Shown: in pieces, positions 23,351 through 31,622 of the stretch
Numbering within the stretch: position 1 is the stretch's first letter
How the letters are laid out: each line of letters begins with the position of its first letter
The notes under the pieces: generated by a model
What the model saw: the letters and a program-made list of their open reading frames with translations, nothing else
Databases searched by the model: none
What the model was told of the DNA's origin: nothing
From: Lachnospiraceae bacterium
GTDB taxonomy: Bacteria > Bacillota > Clostridia > Lachnospirales > Lachnospiraceae
Length of the DNA stretch: 37,118 bases
NCBI GenBank assembly: GCA_900768755.1
Contig: CAAGDV010000016.1
Span: 1 to 37,118, forward strand
Reading direction: 5' to 3'
Position numbers and translations under genes: made by a program

Positions 23351-24598
23351 CTATTCGTCTTTCTTGCTGTTCTTTTCATTATACATTTTTACCATATTGG
23401 CTTTAGCCGCAAGACTTCCGGGTTTTCCCGAACTCTTGTAATATTCGGTCGACTTCTTAATCTCTTCCTGCCTCTCGCCCAATCTGGCTTCACGCTCCTC
23501 CTGTTTCTTAACCTGCTCAGCGTATGCGGTTGCAGTGTTAACAATCTTCTTTGGAGGAAGTCCTTTTTTTGCTCTTTTGGCATTAACTTTTTCGATATTT
23601 TTCTGAACCATCTCTTCAACATCGATTTTATCCATCTGTCTGTTGATGATAAGCTGCTGGATAATCTGGACAACTGAACTGGTAATCCAGTATACACCGA
23701 TACATGCAGGGAAGGTTATACAGAAAAATGCTGACATAATCGGCATAATAGTGTTCATAATCTTCATTGAACCTGCCATACCCTGCGCCTGCTCGTTGCT
23801 TGCAGTCTGCACCTTGTTCTTATTCTCCATAAGCTTTGCGCTCAACCACTGCGTTACACCTGCAAGAAGAGGAATAAGCAGAGCCCAGCTGATTCTCCAA
23901 CCGGGAGCCTGTGTAAGATTGATGCCAAAGAAATTGGTTATGTTGAGAAGCTTATCGATACTTTCGGAAAAAGACTCCGCAACAGAAGGGAAATTAGCTT
24001 TGATAACATCCCACTGTGAATTTGAAAACGTATACATTGTATCAATAAGTTCATTGGCGGTATCAACACTTTCAACCTTCTTTGCAAGATTAAGATCTAC
24101 CAACTTCTGTGCAAATCCATCCGTGCTCATGATTGAATCCGCAATATTTCTGCACAAATTACCAATGTAACCTACATAGCCCGGAATCTTATAGATAACC
24201 CTGTAAAGCGCAAACATAATCGGAAGCTGAATAAGCATTGTGAGACATCCGCCTGTTGGCGAAGTGCCGTACTTCTCATACACGGCCTTTGTCTCAGCAT
24301 TCATCTTCATCATTGATTCGCTGTCTTTTTTATCCTTATATTTTGCCTGAATTGCCTGAATCTCAGGATTCATCATGTTAGAGAGCTTGGAGAACTTCTG
24401 CTGCTTTATTGTAAGCGGCATCATAGCGAGTTTAACAACAATAGTAAATAAAATAACACAAATACCGATAATCGGAAGTCCTATTCCTCCAAAAAGTCCG
24501 TCAATCATGTTAACAAACTTGAAGAGAAGGTCAAAAATCTGACCGAGAACCCAGGCTATCGGCTTCAAAAAACCACTTTCCTGTGTTAGTAAAATCAT
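23351..24598 (-). CDS. yidC: Membrane protein insertase YidC/Oxa1
   Basis: 415 residues from the ATG at 24598 (AAGGAG 7 bases upstream). The 60-kDa inner-membrane-protein core is recognisable: an initial helix, the cytoplasmic hairpin with IQAIQAKYKDKK, GGCLTMLIQLPIMFALYRVI, and the last helices around ITFPACIGVYWITSSVVQIIQQLII. Like other Clostridia YidC, it lacks the large periplasmic domain and shows no lipobox. A long Lys/Glu-rich tail (about 340-415) is suited to ribosome binding. An unusual insertion of about 70 residues, rich in Asn and Ser, lies between the second and third core helices. Confidence 0.95.
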   Translation of the reverse strand: MILLTQESGFLKPIAWVLGQIFDLLFKFVNMIDGLFGGIGLPIIGICVILFTIVVKLAMMPLTIKQQKFSKLSNMMNPEIQAIQAKYKDKKDSESMMKMNAETKAVYEKYGTSPTGGCLTMLIQLPIMFALYRVIYKIPGYVGYIGNLCRNIADSIMSTDGFAQKLVDLNLAKKVESVDTANELIDTMYTFSNSQWDVIKANFPSVAESFSESIDKLLNITNFFGINLTQAPGWRISWALLIPLLAGVTQWLSAKLMENKNKVQTASNEQAQGMAGSMKIMNTIMPIMSAFFCITFPACIGVYWITSSVVQIIQQLIINRQMDKIDVEEMVQKNIEKVNAKRAKKGLPPKKIVNTATAYAEQVKKQEEREARLGERQEEIKKSTEYYKSSGKPGSLAAKANMVKMYNEKNSKKDE

Positions 24599-24620
24599 TT
24601 TTGTCTCCTTACTTTCTGAC

Positions 24621-24833
24621 CTATGGAACCGGATCATAACCTCCTTTTGCAAAAGGGTTACATCTCAATATTCTCCATATAGCCAAAATACTGCCTTTAA
24701 ATGCCCCGTATTTTGTGATTGCTTCAATCGCATATTGGGAACATGTAGGCGTATAAATACATGTTGCGTGTTTTTTTAACGGTGAAATATAGTTTCTGTA
24801 AAATCTGATACAGTTTATAAGCAATCTTTTCAT
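24621..24833 (-). CDS. yidD: Membrane protein insertion efficiency factor YidD
   Basis: 70 residues with the family pattern: FYRNYISPLKKHATCIYTPTCSQYAIEAI, then a GAFKGS...RILRCNPF segment and a Gly-Tyr-Asp-Pro-Val-Pro end. All conserved Cys and Pro residues are present. It helps YidC-dependent insertion at the membrane. Its ATG overlaps the rnpA TGA as ATGA, so the two are translationally coupled. Confidence 0.96.
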   Translation of the reverse strand: MKRLLINCIRFYRNYISPLKKHATCIYTPTCSQYAIEAITKYGAFKGSILAIWRILRCNPFAKGGYDPVP

Positions 24834-25174
24834 GAATTACAGTCCACAATGCCGTGCATCCCGCACAAATGCATAAACGCACTCGCGGCTTCGGCATATC
24901 CCTTTCCTTTAAGATTTGCCCTGGCAATAATAACAATATCATAACCATACAAAAGTTTCGCACCATTCAACCGGACGCTCTCACGAATAATTCGTGTCAA
25001 CCGGTGTCGGACGATACTATTCCCGACTTTTTTACTCACAGATATCCCCACTCGGTTCATATCCGTTCGATTCTCAATAACGTACATGACCAGATATTTA
25101 TTAGCATAAGATTTGCCATTCTTATAAACGTAAGAAAAATCACTATTCTTTTTCAGGCTTTCATATCCGTTCAT
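24830..25174 (-). CDS. rnpA: Ribonuclease P protein component
   Basis: 114 residues. The RNase P protein signature NSIVRHRLTRIIRESVR carries the conserved basic RNR-like motif (here RHRLTR), and the central segment VGISVSKKVG is typical. It is the protein partner of the catalytic RNA in 5' tRNA maturation. It follows rpmH across a hairpin that probably reduces read-through. Confidence 0.95.
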   Translation of the reverse strand: MNGYESLKKNSDFSYVYKNGKSYANKYLVMYVIENRTDMNRVGISVSKKVGNSIVRHRLTRIIRESVRLNGAKLLYGYDIVIIARANLKGKGYAEAASAFMHLCGMHGIVDCNS

Positions 25175-25210
25175 GTAAACACACTACCTCTCTTCGAAAA
25201 ATAAGAGATA

Positions 25211-25235
25211 ATAAAAGGCCACATAATCTGCGGCC
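25211..25235 (-). terminator. Attenuating hairpin between rpmH and rnpA
   Basis: On the minus strand GGCCGCA (25235-25229) pairs with TGTGGCC (25223-25217), 5-base loop, then TTTTATTA. It begins inside the rpmH stop codon and would set more rpmH than rnpA mRNA. Confidence 0.65.
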
Positions 25236-25369
25236 TACGCTGATAAAACTTTTCTGCCTTTAGCTCTTCTTGCTGAAAGAACCTTTCTTCCGTTGGCAGT
25301 ACTCATTCTCTTTCTGAAACCATGGACCTTAGATCTTGATCTCTTCTTAGGCTGGAATGTCATCTTCAT
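25235..25369 (-). CDS. rpmH: Ribosomal protein bL34
   Basis: 44 residues, too short for a 60-residue cutoff but unmistakable: MKMTFQPKKRSRSKVHGFRK, then RMSTANGRKVLSARRAKGRK. It is the first gene of the left-hand arm at the origin. AGGAGG lies 9 bases before the ATG. Confidence 0.98.
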   Translation of the reverse strand: MKMTFQPKKRSRSKVHGFRKRMSTANGRKVLSARRAKGRKVLSA

Positions 25370-25419
25370 ATCGTTACACCTCCTATTAAATTAGTATGTC
25401 CCTAAAGAACATCATTCTC

Positions 25420-25448
25420 ATTTTATTCACAAATTGTCATAAAGTCAA
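25420..25448 (-). promoter_or_regulatory. Promoter of the rpmH operon
   Basis: On the minus strand TTGACT (25448-25443), 17 bases, TAAAAT (25425-25420), about 50 bases before rpmH. Confidence 0.8.
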
Positions 25449-25462
25449 GCAAAATATATGAG

Positions 25463-25557
25463 TGTTGATAACTTTTATGTCCAAAAAGGTGATAATTATC
25501 ACAAATTCCGCCCTTTTAAACAACTTTATCAACAAGTTATCCACAAATTGTTGATAA
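25463..25557. other. oriC, upstream DnaA-box cluster
   Basis: Between rpmH and dnaA there is one perfect box TTATCCACA (25537-25545, plus) and three TTATCAACA-type boxes, at 25463-25471 (minus), 25526-25534 (plus) and 25549-25557 (minus). The rest of 25370-25683 is AT-rich and holds the two divergent promoters. This is the upstream half of a bipartite origin and is likely also the site of dnaA autoregulation. Confidence 0.85.
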
Positions 25558-25616
25558 AAATGTTAAAAACCCTCTTTTAATTAATTTCCTTAATATATGT
25601 GTTTTAAAACTTTGAA

Positions 25617-25645
25617 TTGAAAAAAATTCAAAAATGAGGTACAAT
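25617..25645 (+). promoter_or_regulatory. Promoter of dnaA
   Basis: TTGAAA (25617-25622), 17 bases, TACAAT (25640-25645), 38 bases before the ATG and just downstream of the DnaA boxes. Confidence 0.75.
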
Positions 25646-25683
25646 AGGATTAACAATGGGCTTATTATCGACGGAGTATTTTT

Positions 25684-27036
25684 ATGTTAGACGAAATCAA
25701 AAATAAATGGAATTTTATTCTCAAATTGATGAAGGAAGATTTTGATATTGCAGACGTATCTTTCAAGACCTGGATTCTTCCTCTTCAGGTATATTCGGTT
25801 GTTGACGACGTAGTCACCATCCTTGTAACTGAGGAACAGACCGGGCTTAAATATATTGAGAAGAAATATACTACGCCTTTTAAGGTTACAATTTCAGAAG
25901 TTATGAACCATGAATTTGATGTTAAATTCATTTCATCTAATGATATTAACAACCGTCCACAACCGGCGCCTGTTATGAAATCAAAGACAGATGCAGACTA
26001 CGCCGATACCGGAATTAATCCAAAGTATACATTTGATACTTTTGTTGTCGGTGAGAACAATAATATCGCTCATGCAGCATGTCTTGCTGTTTCGGAATCT
26101 CCGGGAGAGATTTATAATCCTCTTTTTATCTACGGAGGCGTTGGACTCGGTAAGACCCACCTTATGCATGCGGTCGGTAATTTTATAATCAACAATAATC
26201 CTTCTCTTAAGGTAAAATATGTGACCTCAGAGAAGTTTACAACAGAGCTTATTGAATCCATCAGAAACGAGAAGAGCAGCAATAAGAATTTTCGTGACAA
26301 ATACCGTAATGTCGATGTTCTCTTGATAGACGACATCCAGTTTATCATCGGCAAAGACAGTACACAGGATGAATTTTTCCACACTTTCAACTCCTTAAGG
26401 GAAGCCAAAAAACAGATTATTATTTCTTCGGACAGGCCTCCCAAGAATTTTGAGACGCTGGAAGAGAGATTAAGGTCACGCTTTGAATGGGGACTTCTCG
26501 TTGACATCTCGCCTCCTAATTATGAGACAAGAATGGCGATTCTCAAGAAAAAAGAAGAACTTGAGAATTATAATGTTGATGATGAGATTCTCGATTACAT
26601 TGCAACCAACGTCAAATCAAATATCCGTGAGCTGGAGGGCTCCCTTAACAAGCTTGTGGCTTATTCCAATTTGACACATTCTCATATCAGCTTAAGCTTT
26701 GCCGAGGATGTTCTTAAAGACATTATCTCGCCTAATGCCCATCGTGAGGTTACTCCTGACCTTATAATTCAGATTGTAGCGGATCATTTTGGAATAACAA
26801 CTGCTGATATAGTATCCCAGAAGCGAAGCAACGAGATTGCCTACCCCAGGCAGATTGCCATGTACCTCTGCAGAAGCATGACGGATGTTCCCTTTGAGAC
26901 AATAGGCAAATACATGGGTAATCGGGATCACTCAACCGTTAAATACGGTGTTGATAAAATAACAAAGGATATAAAAGACAACGAATCGCTTGCTTCCACA
27001 ATCAATATTATTGCAAAGAAGATTAACCCTTCATAA
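25684..27036 (+). CDS. dnaA: Chromosomal replication initiator DnaA
   Basis: 450 residues, normal length. Domain I (1-85) is followed by a short domain II and AAA+ domain III with Walker A GGVGLGKTHLMH and Walker B VLLIDDIQF. Domain IV (about 340-450) carries the DnaA signature RDHSTVKYGVDKI, which binds DnaA boxes. ATP-DnaA opens oriC. GGAG lies 7 bases before the ATG. The gene sits between two DnaA-box clusters. Confidence 0.98.
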   Translation: MLDEIKNKWNFILKLMKEDFDIADVSFKTWILPLQVYSVVDDVVTILVTEEQTGLKYIEKKYTTPFKVTISEVMNHEFDVKFISSNDINNRPQPAPVMKSKTDADYADTGINPKYTFDTFVVGENNNIAHAACLAVSESPGEIYNPLFIYGGVGLGKTHLMHAVGNFIINNNPSLKVKYVTSEKFTTELIESIRNEKSSNKNFRDKYRNVDVLLIDDIQFIIGKDSTQDEFFHTFNSLREAKKQIIISSDRPPKNFETLEERLRSRFEWGLLVDISPPNYETRMAILKKKEELENYNVDDEILDYIATNVKSNIRELEGSLNKLVAYSNLTHSHISLSFAEDVLKDIISPNAHREVTPDLIIQIVADHFGITTADIVSQKRSNEIAYPRQIAMYLCRSMTDVPFETIGKYMGNRDHSTVKYGVDKITKDIKDNESLASTINIIAKKINPS

Positions 27037-27082
27037 ATAATATGCATTATAATAAGAAGAAACTCGTTCACTCAATAATATA

Positions 27083-27236
27083 TGTGGATAATTATGAAGT
27101 TATTAAACACAAAATATAGAGTTGTCCACATAGTTATTAAGTGTCTTAATCCTTTATATAAGGGCTCTGTGACAGTTATCCACTTATCCACAGCCCCTAC
27201 TACTATAACTACTGATTAATTATAATTAATATAATA
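27083..27236 (+). other. oriC, downstream DnaA-box cluster with DnaA-trio and unwinding region
   Basis: In the dnaA-dnaN spacer the boxes are a perfect one on the minus strand (27083-27091), TTGTCCACA (27122-27130), TTATCCACT (27176-27184) and a perfect TTATCCACA (27184-27192). The last is followed directly by GCCCC (27193-27197), then TACTACTATAACTACTGAT (27198-27216) and an AT-only run to 27234. This order (box, GC-rich clamp, trinucleotide repeats, AT-rich DUE) is that of the Bacillus subtilis basal unwinding system, where TAC/TAT triplets are the DnaA-trio. The duplex probably opens here. Confidence 0.85.
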
Positions 27237-27263
27237 CGCTTTTTTTCGAAAGGAGTCTTTTCA

Positions 27264-28361
27264 ATGAAAATTATCTGCAACAAAAATGATTTGCTCAAAG
27301 GAGTTAATATTGCTTTAAGAGCAGTTCCCGTAAGAACAACAATGCCTATACTTGAATGTATTCTCATTGAAGCATCGGAAGAAGATATTATCCTCATGGC
27401 AAATGACATGGAACTCGGAATATCCACAAAAGTTAAAGGTGATATTGTTGATAAGGGTAAAATTGCTATTGATGCAAAGTTTTTTGCGGAGATTATCAGA
27501 AAGCTTCCTGACAGCGAAGTCATAATTGAGACAGATTCTAATTTTAATACACATATAAGCTGCGAGAATTCAGAGTTTAACATTCCCGGTAAGAGCGGTG
27601 ATGATTTTACATACCTCCCGTATATTGAGAAAAAGAACAGTATAAGTCTTTCACAGTTTACGCTTAAAGAAGTTATAAGACAGACTATCTTTTCAATCGG
27701 CGAGAGCGACACCAACAAAATTATGACAGGTGAGCTTTTTGAGATTAAAGATAACAAGCTCAAAGTTGTTTCTCTCGACAGATACAGAGTGTCTATCAGA
27801 AACGTTGAACTTGAGAATTCATATGACGCGACGAATGTTATTATTCCGGGAAAAACACTTTCCGAGGTCAGCAAGATTCTTTCAGGCGAAGCTGACAGCA
27901 TTGTGGATATAAGTTTTTCTTCAAATCACGCTTTGTTTGAATTTGATGACACGGTTGTTGTAACCAGACTCATTGAAGGTGAATATTTTAAAATCAATCA
28001 GATGATTACGAAGGAATATAACACCAAGATTACAATTAATAAAAGGGAATTCCTCGACTGTCTTGACAGGGCAACACTTCTTGTTAAAGAAGGCAACAAG
28101 AAGCCGGTTGTTTTTGAGATAGGCGACGGTTCAATCAAGATTAACATTACTTCCAACATTGGTACCATGAACGAGGAGATTACGATCGAAAAGAGCGGAA
28201 GCGATATAAAGATTGGTTTTGATCCGAAATTCCTCATTGATGCCTTAAGGGTAATTGATGATGAGAGTATTGATATTTATTATATTAATACCAAAACTCC
28301 GTGTACAATCCGCGACGAAGCAGAGAAGTATATTTATCTGATTCTTCCTGTTAATTATTGA
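27264..28361 (+). CDS. dnaN: DNA polymerase III sliding clamp (beta subunit)
   Basis: 365 residues, three repeated clamp domains. The N terminus MKIICNKNDLLKGVNIA and the segment VVSLDRYRVSIRN are typical, and the protein ends YIYLILPVNY, close to the usual LxMPxRL-type end. As a ring-shaped dimer it tethers polymerase to DNA. GAAAGGAG lies 8 bases before the ATG. Confidence 0.97.
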   Translation: MKIICNKNDLLKGVNIALRAVPVRTTMPILECILIEASEEDIILMANDMELGISTKVKGDIVDKGKIAIDAKFFAEIIRKLPDSEVIIETDSNFNTHISCENSEFNIPGKSGDDFTYLPYIEKKNSISLSQFTLKEVIRQTIFSIGESDTNKIMTGELFEIKDNKLKVVSLDRYRVSIRNVELENSYDATNVIIPGKTLSEVSKILSGEADSIVDISFSSNHALFEFDDTVVVTRLIEGEYFKINQMITKEYNTKITINKREFLDCLDRATLLVKEGNKKPVVFEIGDGSIKINITSNIGTMNEEITIEKSGSDIKIGFDPKFLIDALRVIDDESIDIYYINTKTPCTIRDEAEKYIYLILPVNY

Positions 28362-28373
28362 TAAGGAGTTTGT

Positions 28374-28583
28374 ATGGAAACAATAAAATTGAGAGAAGAA
28401 TATATCAAGCTTGGACAGGCGTTGAAGGCTGTGGGTATGGTTGAGTCAGGCGTAGAAGCAAAGGAAGTTATCGTTGACGGAAAGGTAAAAGTCAACGGAA
28501 TTACAGAACTTCAACGCGGCAGAAAACTGTATGACGGTGATACAGTAACCTATAATGGCGAGGATATATCAATTATAAAATGA
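28374..28583 (+). CDS. yaaA: S4-domain RNA-binding protein (YaaA/RlbA type)
   Basis: 69 residues, a lone S4 domain: IKLGQALKAVGMVESGVEAK then the VIVDGKVKVNG loop. It lies between dnaN and recF, as in most Firmicutes. Its function is little known; homologues bind RNA. Its stop overlaps the recF ATG as ATGA. AAGGAG precedes the ATG. Confidence 0.93.
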   Translation: METIKLREEYIKLGQALKAVGMVESGVEAKEVIVDGKVKVNGITELQRGRKLYDGDTVTYNGEDISIIK

Positions 28584-29665
28584 TTATTAAATCAATAGAT
28601 TTGAATAATTTCAGAAACTATGGGCTGCAGAGTATAGAGTTTGACCCTCACATTAATATCCTCTATGGGGATAACGCGCAGGGCAAAACCAATGTTCTCG
28701 AGGCAATTTATGTTAACGGAACCACCAAAAGTCATCGAAGCAGTAAAGATTTCGAGATGATTTCTTTTGACAGCGACGAGGCCCACCTCAAATCAGTTGT
28801 ATCTAAGAATGATATCGATTACAGAATTGATATGCATCTTAAAAAGAACCGCAGCAAGGGGATTGCAATTAACGGTGTTCCGATACGTAAAGCGTTGGAT
28901 TTGTACGGAATTGTCAATATGGTGTTTTTTTCTCCGGAAGATTTGGGAATAATCAAAAACGGACCTTCCCAGAGAAGAAGATTTCTTGATATGGAATTAT
29001 GTCAGCTGGATAAAGTATACGCTAACAACCTGCTTAATTATAACAAAGCACTTGACCAGCGAAACAGACTTTTGAAAGAGATTCCTTACAACAAGGATCT
29101 TGAGGATACAGTTGATATCTGGAATATGCAGCTTGCTACATACGGCGACGAGATAATTAAAAGGCGGGACGAATTTGTCGACAGAATCAATTCTGTCATC
29201 AGAAGTATTCATCTGAAGCTCTCGGGCGACAAAGAAGAACTTTCAGTGAAGTATGAACCTTCAACGGAGGGAGATAATCTTTACAGGGAACTCACCGATA
29301 ACATGACAAAAGATATCCGCAATAAGATGACCTCCGTCGGTCCGCATCGGGATGATATTTCTTTTAATATCAATGATGTGGACATCCGTAAATACGGTTC
29401 GCAGGGACAACAAAGGACAACGGCGTTGTCATTAAAGCTTGCGGAGATAGAGATAGTTAAGATTATTTTGGGAGACACACCTATCCTTTTGCTTGACGAT
29501 GTTTTGTCGGAACTGGATGCCAAAAGGCAGAACTGTCTTCTGGACAGTATACATGATATACAGACAATAATAACATGCACGGGTCTTGATGAGTTTATCA
29601 ACAACAGATTCGGCGTTAACAGAATTTTTAAAGTCAGTAACGGTAAAGTAACCAGAGAAAATTGA
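28580..29665 (+). CDS. recF: DNA replication and repair protein RecF
   Basis: 361 residues. An SMC-like ATPase with Walker A GDNAQGKTN near residue 30, the SPEDLGIIKNGPSQRRRFLD block and the C-terminal signature with Walker B LLLDDVLSELDAKR. It loads RecA at single-strand gaps with RecO and RecR. ATGA overlap with yaaA, and 16 bases before gyrB. Confidence 0.97.
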   Translation: MIIKSIDLNNFRNYGLQSIEFDPHINILYGDNAQGKTNVLEAIYVNGTTKSHRSSKDFEMISFDSDEAHLKSVVSKNDIDYRIDMHLKKNRSKGIAINGVPIRKALDLYGIVNMVFFSPEDLGIIKNGPSQRRRFLDMELCQLDKVYANNLLNYNKALDQRNRLLKEIPYNKDLEDTVDIWNMQLATYGDEIIKRRDEFVDRINSVIRSIHLKLSGDKEELSVKYEPSTEGDNLYRELTDNMTKDIRNKMTSVGPHRDDISFNINDVDIRKYGSQGQQRTTALSLKLAEIEIVKIILGDTPILLLDDVLSELDAKRQNCLLDSIHDIQTIITCTGLDEFINNRFGVNRIFKVSNGKVTREN

Positions 29666-29681
29666 TTTTGGGAGGAACACA

Positions 29682-31598
29682 ATGGGCAAATCAGAATATG
29701 ATGCTGACCAAATACAGATATTGGAAGGCTTGGAAGCTGTCAGAAAAAGACCGGGTATGTACATCGGAAGTACATCTTCAAAAGGTCTTCACCATCTGGT
29801 ATATGAGATAGTTGACAATGCCGTGGATGAGGCGTTGGCAGGATTCTGCACGGAAATAGTTGTCACAATCAATGAGGACAACTCAATACAGGTTGTGGAT
29901 AACGGAAGAGGAATTCCTGTCGGAATCAATGCAAAAGCGGGTATTCCGGCGGTCGAGGTTGCTTTTACAAAACTTCATGCCGGCGGAAAATTCGGCGGCG
30001 GCGGATACAAGGTATCAGGCGGTCTCCACGGAGTAGGAGCTTCGGTAGTCAATGCTTTGTCAGAGTGGCTTGAAGTGCGCGTATTCCGTGACGGCAAAGA
30101 GCATGTACAGAGATACGAGAGAGGAAAAGTAATGTATCCTCTTAAAGTTGTCGGAGAATGTGATGAGAATAAAACCGGAACGACTGTGTTGTTTCTTCCC
30201 GATAAAGAGATTTTTGAGGAGACCGTTTTTGACTATAATGTATTAAAACAGCGTCTCAGGGAGATGGCATTCCTCACAAAAGGACTCAAGATAACCCTTA
30301 TTGATAACAGGGAGGACAAAAAGACCAAGACCTTCCATTACGAGGGCGGAATAAAAGAATATGTGACCTATCTCAACAAAGGCAACACCCCGCTTTACAA
30401 TGACATTGTATATTGCGAAGGAACCAAAAATGATGTTTACGTAGAGGTTGCTTTCCAGCATAATGACGGATATTCGGATAACGTATACGGATTTGTTAAC
30501 AACATTACAACTCCCGAAGGCGGAACACATGTCACGGGCTTTAGAAATGCCGTGACCAAGACCTTTAACGATTATGCCCGCAATAACAAGATTCTTAAGG
30601 AAAAAGACCAGGGACTTACCGGTGAGGATATACGTGAAGGTCTTACGGCGATAATCAGTATAAAGATAGGCAATCCTCAGTTTGAAGGACAGACAAAGCA
30701 GAAACTCGGAAACAGCGAGGCAAGAGGCGCTGTTGAGGGAATTGTATCCGAGCAGCTTACTTACTTCCTTGAGCAGAATCCCGCGGTGGCCAAAACAATA
30801 TGCGAGAAATCACTTCTGGCACAAAGGGCGAGGGAAGCCGCAAGACATGCAAGAGACCTCGCAAGAAGAAAATCACCGCTCGAGGGATTTAACCTTCCCG
30901 GCAAACTGGCTGACTGTTCAGACAAGGATCCGTCACATTGCGAGATATTTATCGTTGAGGGAGATTCCGCAGGCGGTTCGGCAAAGAGCGCGAGAAAGAG
31001 GGAGACCCAGGCAATTCTTCCTTTGAGGGGTAAGATTCTTAATGTCGAGAAGGCAAGAATTGATAAAATCCTCCAGAACGCGGAGATAAGAACGATGATT
31101 ACCGCATTCGGAACGGGTATCCATGATGATTTTGACATATCAAAGCTCAGATATCACAAGATAATAATCATGACCGATGCCGATGTTGACGGTGCACATA
31201 TCAGCACTTTGCTTCTGACATTCTTATACAGATTTATGCCGGAGCTGATTAAGCAGGGATATGTATATCTTGCACAGCCTCCTCTCTACAAACTGGAAAA
31301 GAACAGAAAAGTCTGGTATGCATACAGCGATGAAGAGCTTGCAGCAATCATTAACGAAGTCGGCAGGGATCAGAATAACAAGATTCAGCGGTATAAAGGA
31401 CTCGGAGAGATGGATGCGTCACAGCTTTGGGAGACAACAATGGATCCGGACCACAGAATTCTCAAGAAAGTCATTTTTGATGAGGAGATGGCGTCCGAGA
31501 TTGATGTGACATTCTCGACACTGATGGGCGATAAGGTTGAGCCTAGAAGAGAGTTCATTGAGACCAACGCGAAGTATGTTAAGAATCTTGATATTTAG
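29682..31598 (+). CDS. gyrB: DNA gyrase subunit B
   Basis: 638 residues, the normal length for Gram-positive GyrB. The GHKL ATPase shows EIVDNAVDEALAG (Mg-binding N) and the GGKFGGGGYKVSGGLHGVG lid. The Toprim domain shows EGDSAGGSAKSAR and MTDADVDGAHI, and the C-terminal IQRYKGLGEMDASQLWETTM motif is intact. Partner of GyrA in ATP-dependent negative supercoiling. GGGAGG lies 7 bases before the ATG. A single perfect DnaA box overlaps the VVDNGR codons at 29894-29902. Confidence 0.98.
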   Translation: MGKSEYDADQIQILEGLEAVRKRPGMYIGSTSSKGLHHLVYEIVDNAVDEALAGFCTEIVVTINEDNSIQVVDNGRGIPVGINAKAGIPAVEVAFTKLHAGGKFGGGGYKVSGGLHGVGASVVNALSEWLEVRVFRDGKEHVQRYERGKVMYPLKVVGECDENKTGTTVLFLPDKEIFEETVFDYNVLKQRLREMAFLTKGLKITLIDNREDKKTKTFHYEGGIKEYVTYLNKGNTPLYNDIVYCEGTKNDVYVEVAFQHNDGYSDNVYGFVNNITTPEGGTHVTGFRNAVTKTFNDYARNNKILKEKDQGLTGEDIREGLTAIISIKIGNPQFEGQTKQKLGNSEARGAVEGIVSEQLTYFLEQNPAVAKTICEKSLLAQRAREAARHARDLARRKSPLEGFNLPGKLADCSDKDPSHCEIFIVEGDSAGGSAKSARKRETQAILPLRGKILNVEKARIDKILQNAEIRTMITAFGTGIHDDFDISKLRYHKIIIMTDADVDGAHISTLLLTFLYRFMPELIKQGYVYLAQPPLYKLEKNRKVWYAYSDEELAAIINEVGRDQNNKIQRYKGLGEMDASQLWETTMDPDHRILKKVIFDEEMASEIDVTFSTLMGDKVEPRREFIETNAKYVKNLDI

Positions 31599-31622
31599 CA
31601 TCTAAAAAAGGAGTTTCATTTA

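Noticed and set aside
25496..25504. TTATCACAA as an additional DnaA box
   Set aside because: Three mismatches to TTATCCACA; too weak.
29894..29902. Perfect DnaA box within gyrB as a regulatory site
   Set aside because: A single box over the conserved VVDNGR codons; coding constraint is a sufficient explanation.
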